Assembly (NCBI GenBank): GCA_017979445.1 | Contig: CM030714.1 | Location: 42,698,826 to 42,762,825 of the forward strand | Direction: 5' to 3' | Length of the DNA stretch: 64,000 nt | Source of the DNA: Akebia trifoliata | Taxonomy: Eukaryota; Streptophyta; Magnoliopsida; Ranunculales; Lardizabalaceae | Part shown: positions 54,410 through 64,000 of the stretch, piece by piece | How the letters are laid out: the number at the start of each line of letters is the position of its first letter | Position numbering within the stretch: the first letter of the stretch is position 1 | The notes under the pieces: model-generated | Seen by the model: only the letters and a program-made list of their open reading frames with translations | What the model was told of the DNA's origin: nothing | Database searches by the model: none | Made by a program: the position numbers and the translations under genes

Positions 54410-57400
54410 ATGGATCCATCTTCAGTTCAATCCACTCCTCAAATCGAAGAAGATGAGTGGGGTAAGATTCAGTGTTTCTTGTTGATTTTACTTTTACATT
54501 ATCTACTATTTAGTTATGAATATTGCTACTCATTAATTGAAAATGTCAATTTTTTTTAAAGGTTTATGTGTTGATGAAGATGAAATCTTGTTGTGGGTAT
54601 TTATATTTCAGCTCTGTTAATGTTCTTAGATGTATGGGTTGTCTGATTTTTCTTTCAATTTTATTTATGATTTGGGTATTGTAGAAGTAATCTTATTAGG
54701 AATTTTTTTTTATTTTTTATTTTTTATTTAATATTTGAACTATAAAAGAGTTCTGTTAGGAATTTAGGATCCAATTCATGTGCTTTCTTGATCTTACCTG
54801 CAGTTGTGAGTAGTTAACGAAATTGTTGCTTTGTGTGTGTGTGGGTTCCATTTATACATGAATATTGATAAACGGATGCCTTCTAAAATGGAATTACATA
54901 TGTATTTTTGACGTTTTAGGCATGTTATGTGGTATGAAATGAAGTCTACTTTAAATGGTAACATGGGGTTATGCCTTAATATCTACATTATTTAGACGTT
55001 TGATCTAGCCATATTTGTTGGTTATGGTTTGTTTGTCCTTTGTGAGACAAGAGTATGCTCCTCTTGGTCATGAGTTCGAAACTGAGTGCAGCCTTTGGAT
55101 AAAATTGGTTCAACGTGGTCCCCTAGGGAGACTTAGTCTCACCAATGTGGGGATACTCCCTAGGTCACCAAAAAAAAAAAAAAAGAAAGCATTCAAATTT
55201 TGAATGATCGATTCTTTGCTTGTTTGGCTAAGTTCAAACTTTTAATTGAAAATTTGCACCCCAAGTTCTACTACATCAGCTGGTGTGGAAAACTCTATGC
55301 CATCTTTGAGTTCTTTTTACCCATTTTAAGTAAATACGGAATCGGCCTCTTACTGTTCAGCGCATCTGTGCCGTAGTCAATATTCTTTAGCTAATACAGG
55401 GTCTTTATAAACATTATTACTTTTTTAGTATGTATAATCTAATGGCTAGGTTTTAGCATGTATAATCTAATAGTTGATGTTGTTGGGGCTGCCCTTTTCT
55501 TATCTGCGGTGAAGAATCTCATGCCCCCTTTTGTTAAGACAACTTTGTGGCCACAAATCCTCCTGACTCCTGACTACCATGATGATATCTTTTAGGTAAT
55601 CACTTCCTATTCTAGATTCCTGGTTAGCTTCGTGGGGTTCTAGTATGGTCTTCCAATACCCCGGTTGGAATACTGTCTCTTATGCTATTATTATTATTTT
55701 TAAGAAATTTATTAATCAAATAGATGTAATTTAACTTCTGTATATGTGGGTGTCATGGTGCCATGTTCTAGTAACCATGATGATGACTCTACCTATGTGA
55801 CCATAGTCACCAAGACGTAGTATGGGTTTAAAATGGTAAGGAAAAAACCTTGGAAAGAAGGAAAAAAGAACAGAAAAATATATTAAAAATTATGAGAACT
55901 ACAAGTTTTCTAGTTGTTTTTTAGCCAAAAGAATACTATTGAATATTTTTACATGATAATATGTTTCCATACATAGTTATGTGGAAAAAATGAGCATAGA
56001 TTAATTTCATTAACAGAATAAAGGGGTTGAGAAGACCTATCTAATCACAAATGTTGTATCACTATTTATTCTGGTTCTAAAAATCTAAGATCCCATTTAA
56101 AACAATAGTCCTCAAAAAACACCCTCTTAAACTCATCAAATAGCTTGTTCCAAGAGAATAAAAAGCTAAAATACTGATGATCACTTCTTGTAGAGTGTCT
56201 TATCTCCCTTCGAGTGTCATATTGTTTATTTCTTTTGGGAACCCCCAACATACTGTGATGGGAGTTAGTGACCACAAAACTCTCCTTCTATACACAAGAG
56301 TCATAATCTGCCAGTTTTGGAATAATTCTAGAATATACTTGGGGAAGATACAATGAGTATGGAATAATGATAAGAAATGATACCTAATCTCCTTGATGAA
56401 GGAACAATGAATAAAGAGGTGTTATATTGATTTGCCATCAAATTAACACAGGAAGCAAAGGTTTGGCATTGAAAAATCCCTTTTTAGTCAAGTGATCAAT
56501 GGTAGAACTCTATATAAGGCAGCTAACCCCAAAAAATGCGACCTTCAACAGTATTTTCATACACCAAATAGACCCAACATGAAAGTTTTTGGAAGATGAA
56601 TGCATGAAGGAAGTATAGAATAACTTACTTATAAAAAAAAAAAGAATAACCTACTTGAGAAAGATCTATCCTTTGTACGAGTCCAATACCTTTGATTCTT
56701 TTCTAACTACACAATAAGGGTGCGAGAGATTTGATTACTAAGATTGGCTATATCCTGAATCTCTCAATCATTAAAATCCGTCATGAATTCAAAGTTCCAT
56801 TGTAGCTCACTCCCCTTACAACACGCGAAGCCTTGGCAGGTTTCCACACCTTTGACCTTCCTTAATACTTTCTCTACCAACCCTAAATGTTATTCTCATG
56901 CGGAATTCAGGTAAAACCTTAGTAATGCCTTTCCAAACACTACAATCGTATGATGATCTCACCTCTCCACTATCCCAACCAAAGGACCTTTTGCCATATT
57001 GACTCTTCTCAACAGGCTTATTTTCCAAACCTCCATGGCCATAGGAGAGCATGATTCATATACTTGAGCACCCTAACACGTATCCCCATTCTTTTTGGAG
57101 TGAATATTGGCTTTCACTTTAGGTGGTGGAACTTCCAATTTCCCTCCATTTCATTTTGGAGAAAATCTTTGACTAGTTTTCTAATGTTGCATCAACACTT
57201 GAGGAATAGAAAATAGAGATAATAAACGTCATAATGCTGGACAGGGTGTTTTTTTTCATCAACGTCAATTTACCACCTTTGGTGTGTATTTAACTTTTCA
57301 TAAGCCCAATCTATTTCCCATCCTTCCATTATTGGATCCCAAATGTTGGCACTTCCATAAGATGTAGAAAGAGGCAGGCCTAAGTAGGGGGAAAGGACTA

Positions 57401-59511
57401 AGCCCCCTGCTCAGCAGCCAAAGGATCATGCAAACATGTGAATATTTGATGCCACTCCCACCCCATAGTTGCTACTCTTTCGCACATTGGTTGCCAAACT
57501 AAAGATTGCCTCAAAATAAAATAGAAATCCTCTCAAGAATCTCAATCGCTCTAGTAACCCATCCAGGAACTCTAGAATGTCATCAGCAAACCACATATGG
57601 GATGCTGGCTGACCTTCTTCCTTCACTACCCAGCCTAACAAAGACCTAATGTACACAACTTTTGAAATAACTGATTGAATGCTTCCACTATTATGACAAA
57701 CAAACATTTGGGTAGGTAATGTCCTTGCCTCAAACCTCTAGAACTCCTAAAATGTCTGCTTGGCTACTATTGACCAAAATAGATAAGAAAGCCGATGACA
57801 CACACTTCATGATCCATAACGTCCATCTCTCTCCAAATCCTATATGAACTAGCATGTATCACAAAAGCTCGCAACTCACATGATCGTATGCTTTATCTAG
57901 GTCAATTTTGCAGAAGATTCCCGAGCTTCCTGATCCAACCCATGGATCTACTCATTCATCCGTATTTAACACCCCATCCATGATTTGTCCACCTCTTACA
58001 AAATTCTCACTCTAGCTTGGTAATAAAGTGGATGACTTCCTTTATCTTGGATGCTAGGACTTTTGCGATGATATTGTACATAATCACACTTTATTGATTG
58101 GTCTGAAATCCAAAATATCATCAGCACAAGGCTACAAATGTGCTTTTAGAATAATAGTCGAGGAAGTTTCTTTCTTGAAAATCCTTGATAACTAGCTTTA
58201 GATCATTGCAAATAATGTCTCAGCACCCTTGAAGAATTCAATAGTGAACCCATCAGGCCTTGGGGCCTTATCTCCACTCATAAAGGCCATTGATTGGAAC
58301 ACCTTGTTTATAACTATTGGACTCAGATTACACTGAGAGTGCCTTCCAATATGCTCCTTTTTGTGTATAGCTTTTAGTAAAAGCTCAACACTCCCCCATA
58401 ACTGCTTTTTCTAATTCAAGGACCATCCAATTTTTTTCTATTTCTGATAGATGGTTAGTCTTTCGTGATTGCTTGCCTGACTGAAGATTTCATGTTATTC
58501 ACCCTGTTTCAACCATTTCACTCAATCATTTTCTCCAGCTTACTTCTTCCATAGCCATCTTTCATTATAGTTCTACTTTTAAGATGCATCTTCTAATTTT
58601 CCTTCTTGGGGATAAGCTCCAACTTTTTTGTTTTGTTTTTGACACATTGGGTGTGACTTATCAAAAGAAGTGAGTATGCCTGTTACAAGGACCATTTTTT
58701 ACCTTCTGTCTCATTGGCAGGGAATTTTTTTTCTCCCAACTGAGCCCCATTCATCATCTTGTTTATATTTGACCTTCATTCAAGCTTTCATGGTCTTTAT
58801 AGAATAACTGGAGATATCAGATATCTACTTAACCTTAAAGATTACAATGTGTAGAGTCATATTAGTCAGTATCACTGAGCCTTTTATTTTGTTTCAGATA
58901 CTGATGGGTTCGTGATCCCAAGCTTGACAGTAGGAGAATTTGATCTAAGTAAGCCAGATGTTCAAGAAGTGGACTTCAAACCTTCATCTCCCAAGGTGAG
59001 CAAGAAAAGTGTTTTCTTTTTACAGAATGAATTAGGAGAGAGGAAACAATAAGCATTTATCAACAACAACAAAAAAAGAAAAGAAGGGAAAGAATAAGCT
59101 TCTGTTTGTATTTGTTCTCTGGTTACTTGCATACAATTGCTTGAACGGTAGAGTTCGTGTATCACATTTTTTGTACTTGAGATTTGTAGTTGGTTCTAGC
59201 TTTCTACTTTTATCCTTGAACAGACTTCGAAGGAAGAGGAAAAAATCTACTTGGGGCCACACGGGGCTCCTCCTTCACAAGTGAAGCTGCAAGAGCAGAA
59301 CCTGACAGGTCGTAAGCAGCGGTTCAAACAAAAGCTGAAGGAAGCTGACCGAAAGTTTACAGGGACGACTGGTAGGGAGAACAAGGTGGATAATCTGCGA
59401 GAGCTTGTTGGCAGTAGCAAGGGAAGTGCGACCATGCCAAAGAGTTCTGGACGGGATTGGCTTGATCCACATTGCCATGAGTCTCAGTTTGAGAGGTCAT
59501 ATTCTCGATAA
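54410..59511 (+). CDS. Small conserved protein of unknown function, three exons
   Basis: Coding sequence is join(54410..54461, 58898..58995, 59224..59511), 145 residues. Junctions: GAGTGGG before GTAAGA, then TTTCAG before ATACTGATGGG (phase 1, giving EEDEWDTDGF); CCCAAG before GTGAGC, then TTGAACAG before ACTTCG (phase 0). The protein starts MDPSSVQSTPQIEEDEWD, continues with FVIPSLTVGEFDL and VDFKPSSPK, then has a basic part (YLGPHGAPPSQ, RKQRFKQKLKEADRKFTG, 90-108) and a polar tail ending RDWLDPHCHESQFERSYSR. No signal peptide or membrane helix; probably a soluble nuclear or cytosolic protein. I believe it belongs to a conserved single-copy plant family but do not recognise a characterised name. 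Intron 1 is 4.4 kb because of a LINE and a SINE. The gene prediction rests on phase-consistent splicing and protein-like exons. Confidence 0.75.
55003..55194 (+). mobile_element. SINE with poly(A) tail in intron 1
   Basis: Contains GATCTAGCCATATTTGTTGG (A-box-like) and CATGAGTTCGAAACTG (B-box-like), then TTAGTCTCACCAATGTGGGG and a terminal A run of about 15. The TAGTCTCACC..TGGGGAT block is shared with the copy at 24.2 kb. It inserts in the sense direction of the host gene. No target duplication identified. Confidence 0.6.
55195..56049. other. Intron 1 sequence
   Basis: AT-rich non-coding intron sequence of the gene at 54.4-59.5 kb; TATAATCTAATGGCTAGG / TATAATCTAATAGTTGA occurs as a short tandem near 55433-55476. 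Confidence 0.4.
56050..58620 (-). mobile_element. L1-type LINE pseudogene, antisense in intron 1
   Basis: The minus strand carries a broken non-LTR retrotransposon polyprotein. In order: LKQGE-like and SFYEKLYT segments (58.6-58.4 kb); SGDKAPRPDGFTIEFF (58.26 kb), the RT block 'DKAPGPDGF'; VYNIIAKVLASKIKEVI (58.07 kb); FRSSRGLRQGH (57.74 kb); the catalytic block SHMWFADDILEFLD (57.59 kb) with the FADD motif; FEAIFSLATNVRKS (57.49 kb); and GWDSGEVRSSYDCSVWK (56.97 kb), a late-polyprotein motif. The zinc module lies toward 56.1 kb. Multiple stops and shifts separate them. The apurinic endonuclease domain is missing, so the insertion is 5'-truncated. It no longer encodes a working enzyme. Confidence 0.85.
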
Positions 59512-60689
59512 AAGTAGGAATTTGTTTCAGTAACTTCAAGATACTTCAGGTCTTTGGTTCTCTGGTTACTAAGTACCTATAATAGGGGTCCAAGGAGTTG
59601 CTCTTTGAGATGTTAGATACACTTATGATGGCCCATAGAAAAACTAAAGTTCACATTTCATCTACACAAATAAGGCCATTCTCATATTCAGTAGATAAGC
59701 AATTCTACTACAACTTCGTCAACACAATACTTAAGTGGTACTAGCTATTATGGCTGTCGATGGATCTGATTTGATCCGGATCAAATCCCATTTGACATAC
59801 AAAATATAATTAAATTTCTCTCATTTGATACACAAAATATAAATAAATTCCACATATTAAACAAATATATGAGTAGTTTATTTGGATCTGGTGCTTTTTA
59901 AATCTTAATCTTCAACAACATTATTTTTTGGTGTTATCCTAATTTTGTGAATTTTATTTAATCCAAATCTTTTAAGAGATTGGGTTGCAAGGACCAGCTT
60001 GCCCCATTTCTAAGGCTTTTATTTTAAATCTCGTCCAATCTACTCGGTCTCATTCGTTCATGGACTAGACGAGATGTCAAAACGAGTTTTAAAACCATGT
60101 TCTAAAGAGAGGTAAAAGTTGATGAACCCTTTTTCTATTTTTTTCTTATTTTAAAACATAAATTTATTTTACAATTTAATTTTTATCTTAATGTTGCATG
60201 GTAATACATTCCCTTATTCTCCTCTCCCACTTCATGGCTTCTTTAGACAAATGCTAACCATCATCTAAGCCCAAAGTTGATTCACTTTCTTTGCTTCTTC
60301 TTACTCATTTGTCTATAATTTTGAGAAAAAGAGTATTGATAAAAAAATCATACTCGGCCACTTAAGAGATTATTTTTAATTTTTAATTAAAAAAAAATAC
60401 AAGAATTTAATATCTGACAAACATGAGTAAATATGTACAAGTGTTCTTAGTTTGTAGAAGAACATTATAAGAATCCCATTATTTTCTTGAGCTCATGTTT
60501 AGAAGATTTTTATCCATATCTCAAGTTAATCATATAATTTACCAATATATGAAAGAAATTAGATAGTTTTTGAAGTTGGACAAGAAAAGAGGAGAAATAG
60601 ATTGACACTATGTATATTAGATGACTTGATTGACACAAGGATTAGTTCAAAGAAAGAAGGATAATTGTGATCAATGAGAGGAGTTTCGT
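59512..60689. other. 3' flank and intergenic DNA
   Basis: The 3' UTR of the preceding gene occupies the first part. Around 59755-59830 there are GGATCTGATTTGATCCGGATC words, a probable decayed hAT-type MITE like that at 20.2 kb. At 60030-60110 the TCGTCCAATCTACTCGG and GACGAGATGTCAAAACGAG words belong to the dispersed repeat also seen at 13.7, 20.0, 41.2 and 61.4 kb. Confidence 0.4.
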
Positions 60690-60870
60690 AAAGGAATAAT
60701 GACTACTCCCCTCCTTACAAACTCCTCCACACTCATGTGATTATGTTTTTATTGGGATAAACAATCACACATATTTATGAGAATGTACAATTGTGTATCT
60801 TAAGGAAAATCTATGGTTCTAACACATGCCACATCAGGAGAGTATAAGAGAGTTATCTAATCTTCCCTAA
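60690..60870. mobile_element. Foldback MITE, family B, copy 3
   Basis: TTGGGATAAACAATCACACAT on the left, GTACAATTGTGTATCTTAAGG and CTATGGTTCTAACACATGCC on the right, then ACATCAGGAGAGTA. Same layout as the copies at 4.3 and 40.0 kb but more eroded. Confidence 0.65.
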
Positions 60871-60959
60871 TTCATAGGTGATGGTCATGTAGGATTTAAT
60901 TTGTTAAGTTGGTTGATTAGTAGTTTGGTATTATTTATTCATTTCATGTTTTATTTAGA

Positions 60960-61135
60960 GTCCAACTAGTCTTGCTAATTTAGTGAGGAAAACATAACTC
61001 ACTAAGACTCATCCATTGTCTACAAGATTTGGAGATTTGTAAAATAAGACCTTGAGATTCGTAAGAAATCTTGAGTTCTTGATGAGGATGGATGAGTCTT
61101 AGTTAGACATGTTTTCCTCACTAAGTTAGTCTGGA
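60960..61135. mobile_element. Foldback MITE, family F
   Basis: Long arms: CTAATTTAGTGAGGAAAACAT..CTAAGACTCATCCAT on the left and the matching complement on the right (ATGGATGAGTCTTAG..ATGTTTTCCTCACTAAGTTAG). About 175 bp with an AAGATTTGGAGATTTG / GAGATTCGTAAGAAATCTTG loop. No second copy noticed in the window. Confidence 0.75.
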
Positions 61136-61834
61136 ACACTTTTTCCTTTTATTTGTGCATATTACTTGGAAGTTAAAGTCGAATTATACCCGTACCATTC
61201 TTATCATTTTGCAATGATTTTTTTGCATGAAGTATTAAATCATTAAATGTATATTCAAATTGTACTCACATTTCTTTCTTTCTTTTCTCATTTTTATGGT
61301 TAAAACGATCTCAAAGTCGCTTTGTAACAAGTCAAATCAACTGAGTTATAAGCATGATTTTAAATCTCATCCGATTCGTCTTGGTATTGTCCACCAACGA
61401 GGCAAATTAACAAGTCGCCTCAAAGAGTGAAACCATGCTAAAAAAATCAGTTCATTGTTCATTGTTGAACAAGATGACTCGAAAAAAAATTGGATGACTC
61501 GATCGATACATCTCGGTCTTGTTCATGGACAAGAATAAGCACCAAAACGAGTTTTCTACTTAATTAATAATCCTTCACAAAATCACTTACTATGTTTCGA
61601 GTCACCTAATGAATTACCAGACCTACTCATTGATGTCATGGGCTCCACCCATCGCAATTCTAAGGAGTAATGTTAAAGGGCAAACATCAAACATCATTGC
61701 TTGGAACATTTATTGAAAATCAGATAAAAAGCAATAAAGCTAAATTGTGTTCACTCCCCCAAAGATTAGAAAGGAAGAAAAGGAAAGAGAAGGCATGTTT
61801 CATAGATACTAGTTGGTGGAACCATGTAATCATT
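61136..61834. other. Intergenic DNA upstream of GnT-II
   Basis: Contains the dispersed GACTCG / CATCTCGGTC repeat (61.35-61.56 kb) and, at 61317-61355, a diverged SINE-head relative of the pair at 50.7 and 52.9 kb. No gene. Confidence 0.35.
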
Positions 61835-61850
61835 ATTGACACGTGTCAAT
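61835..61850. promoter_or_regulatory. 16-bp palindromic G-box upstream of GnT-II
   Basis: ATTGACACGTGTCAAT is a perfect palindrome centred on CACGTG, with the GACACGTGTC context favoured by bZIP/bHLH factors and ABREs. It lies about 760 bases before the GnT-II start. An ACGTGGCAG follows at about 61878-61886, a second ACGT element. Confidence 0.6.
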
Positions 61851-62610
61851 AAATTAATGTGAAGTCAAATGATGTTCAACGTGGCAGGCTACGAAATCAG
61901 GAGTTGGGTTGTAATCCAACTCCTAGGAGTACAGGATACAAATACTCAAATTCCCAAGTGGAAAACGATTCACATTCCACAAAGACCACACAGAAGTCTT
62001 CGTGACGTGAAGCTCGAAGTGGGTGGCAAAACTCGTCAAAGTTCCAAATTCTACAACTCCTAGATTTTTCCTAGAAGCCCTCGCTTTGAATTGGTCCGAT
62101 CTAAATTCTCTATTGTTGATTTTCGTGGTTTCCCTTTTCTTTACTCCACGAATCTGAAGATGGGTTTTTCTTTGTTCATCAATTCATGCCGTCTTCAAAC
62201 CGTTTTCGATTAACCTCAGTCTATATTTGCCATAACCTTACTGGTTTTATGCGTCAGAGATATGGGTTTTGTGAGATTTTGCCTACAATTCTTTGATTCC
62301 TGTTGTTGATTTTGATTATTTTCAGCAACTACACTTGGGGTTTTCTTCATTTGATGCCATAGATGTTGGAATCACATCAAAGAGTTGATTTTTTAAGGTT
62401 TTAAATCATACCCATTATCTCATTTGATCTATTTTTAATTGGGTTTTGCAGATTTTGATGTTCAATAGTTTATTTCTTGGAATTCTGTTTTTTTTTTTGT
62501 CCTCTCTGTTGTAGGAAATAGGAATTGTTGTGTATTTCTCTGATGCTATATGGATGTTGTATTTAATTCTGTAGTGGGCGTTTTGTGAGTATCTTAAGTA
62601 TATAGGGTTG
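61851..62610 (+). promoter_or_regulatory. Promoter and 5' UTR of GnT-II
   Basis: Includes a C/T-rich probable leader around 62050-62160 and intron-like features (acceptors TTATTTTCAG near 62316-62325 and TTGTTGTAG near 62506-62514), so a spliced 5' UTR is likely. No protein-coding exon was seen. Confidence 0.4.
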
Positions 62611-63921
62611 ATGGATTTTTATAGGATACCCCGTGTTCAAAATGCTGCGTTTCGCCGTATACTGCCCCTGGTTTTGGTTACTTTGTTGGGTGTTCTGTTA
62701 TTGGTTTTTCTTCTCAAAACAAATTCAGCTTCACATAGTATGATCTGGGCATCTGATGAAGTTGATGAAGGGGGCAAATTGAATTATGATTTATTCAGTT
62801 TTATAGAAAGACCCAAGTTACCTAAACAGTCCAAATTGTCTATTTTGCTGGAGAAAAAAAATCGGTTGCCCCCACGAAACTTAGATCTTTTCCCAAAATT
62901 AACTAAAGGCCATATAAGTATCGTTCTCTATGTTCACAATCGGCCCCAATATCTCAAAGTAGTGGTTCAAAGCCTTTCTAAAGTAGAGGGTATCGGTGAG
63001 ACGTTACTGATAGTTAGCCATGATGGGTACTTCGAAGAAATGAATAAAATCATAGAGGGTATTCGGTTCTGTCAAGTGAAACAAATCTTTGCTCCATACT
63101 CACCCCACTTGTTTTCCGATAGCTTTCCTGGTGTCTCGCTGGGGGATTGTCAATCTAAAGATGACTCATCAAAGATGAATTGTAAAGGGAATCCGGATCA
63201 GTATGGGAACCACCGATCTCCAAAGATTGTGTCGTTGAAGCATCATTGGTGGTGGATGATGAATACAGTATGGGATGCCTTGGAGGAGACCAAGGATGGG
63301 TTGGGACATATTCTTTTTATAGAGGAGGACCATTTCATATTTCCAAACGCGTATCGAAACATCCAACTACTTGCAGCGCTTAAGCCTAATAAATGCAAGG
63401 ATTGCTATGCTGTAAACTTGGCACCATCTGATGTGACTTCAAAGGGAGAAGGGTGGGAGAATTTGATCGCAGAAAAGGTTGGAAATGTAGGTTATGCTTT
63501 TAATAGGACCGTTTGGAGGAAGATCCACTCGAAGGCGAGAGACTTTTGCTTCTTTGATGATTACAACTGGGATATAACAATGTGGGCAACTGTTTATCCC
63601 TCATTTGGTGGTCCTGCTTACACGCTAAGAGGGCCTAGGAGAAGCGCGGCTCACTTTGGGAAGTGTGGGTTGCATCAAGGGCAAGGAGAGAGGAGTGCTT
63701 GCATCGATAATGGTGCAGTCAATGTTGAAGTAGAAGAGATTGATAAGGTTGCTAATGTTAAATCAGATTGGGAGGTGCATGTGATCACACATCAAGATGG
63801 GTATAAAGCTGGATTCAAAGGATGGGGGGGCTGGGGGGATGAGAGAGATCATCAACTGTGCTTGGATTTTGCATCTATGTATCACTTCAGAGACAACCCA
63901 TCACATGAATTGAAGAGTTGA
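62611..63921 (+). CDS. GNTII: Alpha-1,6-mannosyl-glycoprotein 2-beta-N-acetylglucosaminyltransferase (GnT-II / MGAT2)
   Basis: An intact single-exon protein of 436 residues, start at ATG 62611 (MDFYRIPRV). It is a type II Golgi membrane protein: short cytosolic tail with RR (15-16), transmembrane helix about 17-36, then the lumenal catalytic domain. Family landmarks are ISIVLYVHNRPQYLKVVVQSL (103-122), IVSHDGYFEEMN (134-145), KHHWWWMMN (210-218) and ILFIEEDHFIFPN (234-246), where EED (238-240) fills the metal/nucleotide-sugar role of a DxD motif. FDDYNWD and CGLHQGQ follow. Cysteines at 154, 180, 191, 262 and 265 fit conserved disulfides. The enzyme adds GlcNAc in beta-1,2 linkage to the alpha-1,6 mannose arm, after GnT-I and mannosidase II, producing complex N-glycans. 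Length matches plant orthologues. Confidence 0.95.
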   Translation: MDFYRIPRVQNAAFRRILPLVLVTLLGVLLLVFLLKTNSASHSMIWASDEVDEGGKLNYDLFSFIERPKLPKQSKLSILLEKKNRLPPRNLDLFPKLTKGHISIVLYVHNRPQYLKVVVQSLSKVEGIGETLLIVSHDGYFEEMNKIIEGIRFCQVKQIFAPYSPHLFSDSFPGVSLGDCQSKDDSSKMNCKGNPDQYGNHRSPKIVSLKHHWWWMMNTVWDALEETKDGLGHILFIEEDHFIFPNAYRNIQLLAALKPNKCKDCYAVNLAPSDVTSKGEGWENLIAEKVGNVGYAFNRTVWRKIHSKARDFCFFDDYNWDITMWATVYPSFGGPAYTLRGPRRSAAHFGKCGLHQGQGERSACIDNGAVNVEVEEIDKVANVKSDWEVHVITHQDGYKAGFKGWGGWGDERDHQLCLDFASMYHFRDNPSHELKS

Positions 63922-64000
63922 ATTGCTTGTAACATTGTATCTTGAGGCATCTAATTGTTGTAACAGGCTAGGATTCAAGATTTTTTTCTCTTGAGCATAA
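63922..64000 (+). other. Start of the GnT-II 3' UTR
   Basis: T-rich sequence after the stop codon, cut by the window edge. No polyadenylation signal is reached. Confidence 0.6.

Noticed and set aside
1..64000. tRNA genes, rRNA, CRISPR arrays, organellar insertions
   Set aside because: I looked for these. The tRNA-like A/B-box pairs found are embedded in SINE-like repeats without a full cloverleaf, and no CRISPR-like spaced repeats or plastid/mitochondrial gene segments were recognised.

Overview
The window is nuclear DNA from a flowering plant. Genes carry GT-AG introns, coding regions are AT-leaning with no grass-like GC gradient (so a dicot or other non-grass is more likely), and the proteins are plant-specific: a chloroplast TIC20 translocon subunit, a nuclear-encoded organellar maturase, a FAR1/FHY3 transposase-derived factor, a classical arabinogalactan protein and a Golgi GnT-II. 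Nothing bacterial, viral or organellar is present as a replicon. I cannot name the species.

Layout. 0-16 kb: a proline-rich cell-surface protein (3.1 kb, +), a TIC20-V-type protein (9.0-9.65 kb, -) and a classical AGP (14.4-15.06 kb, -), separated by MITEs and microsatellites. 16-20.6 kb: gene-free, with one large Ty3/gypsy-type LTR, a 48-bp minisatellite and a hAT-type MITE. 21.9-24.2 kb: an intact group II intron maturase gene (+). 24.2-32 kb: SINE and LINE pieces and a broken cytokinin-receptor-type histidine kinase fragment. 32.0-34.0 kb: a CFIm68/CPSF6-like RNA-binding protein (-). 38.7-41.8 kb: a two-exon Ole e 1-like secreted protein (+). 45.5-47.7 kb: a FAR1-related factor (+). 50.8-52.9 kb: a TE cluster (a TRIM retrotransposon, a lone MYB-repeat exon, a hAT element with a perfect 8-bp target-site duplication, a SINE-like head). 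54.4-59.5 kb: a three-exon gene for a small conserved protein of unknown function (+), whose 4.4-kb first intron holds an antisense LINE and a SINE. 62.6-63.9 kb: intact GnT-II/MGAT2 (+).

The genes do not form an operon or pathway; they are ordinary independent plant genes. Two themes recur: cell-surface/secretory glycoproteins (HRGP, AGP, Ole e 1-like, plus the N-glycan enzyme GnT-II) and organelle maintenance (TIC20, maturase). HRGP, TIC20-V and CFIm68-like genes in this order resemble, from memory, a block on Arabidopsis chromosome 5, which suggests conserved microsynteny.

Most of what is unusual is mobile or decayed DNA: several MITE families present two or three times, a TRIM, tRNA-derived SINEs (one with a clear target-site duplication), two LINE remnants and two pieces of well-known regulatory genes (histidine kinase, MYB). 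I found no credible undescribed multi-gene system.
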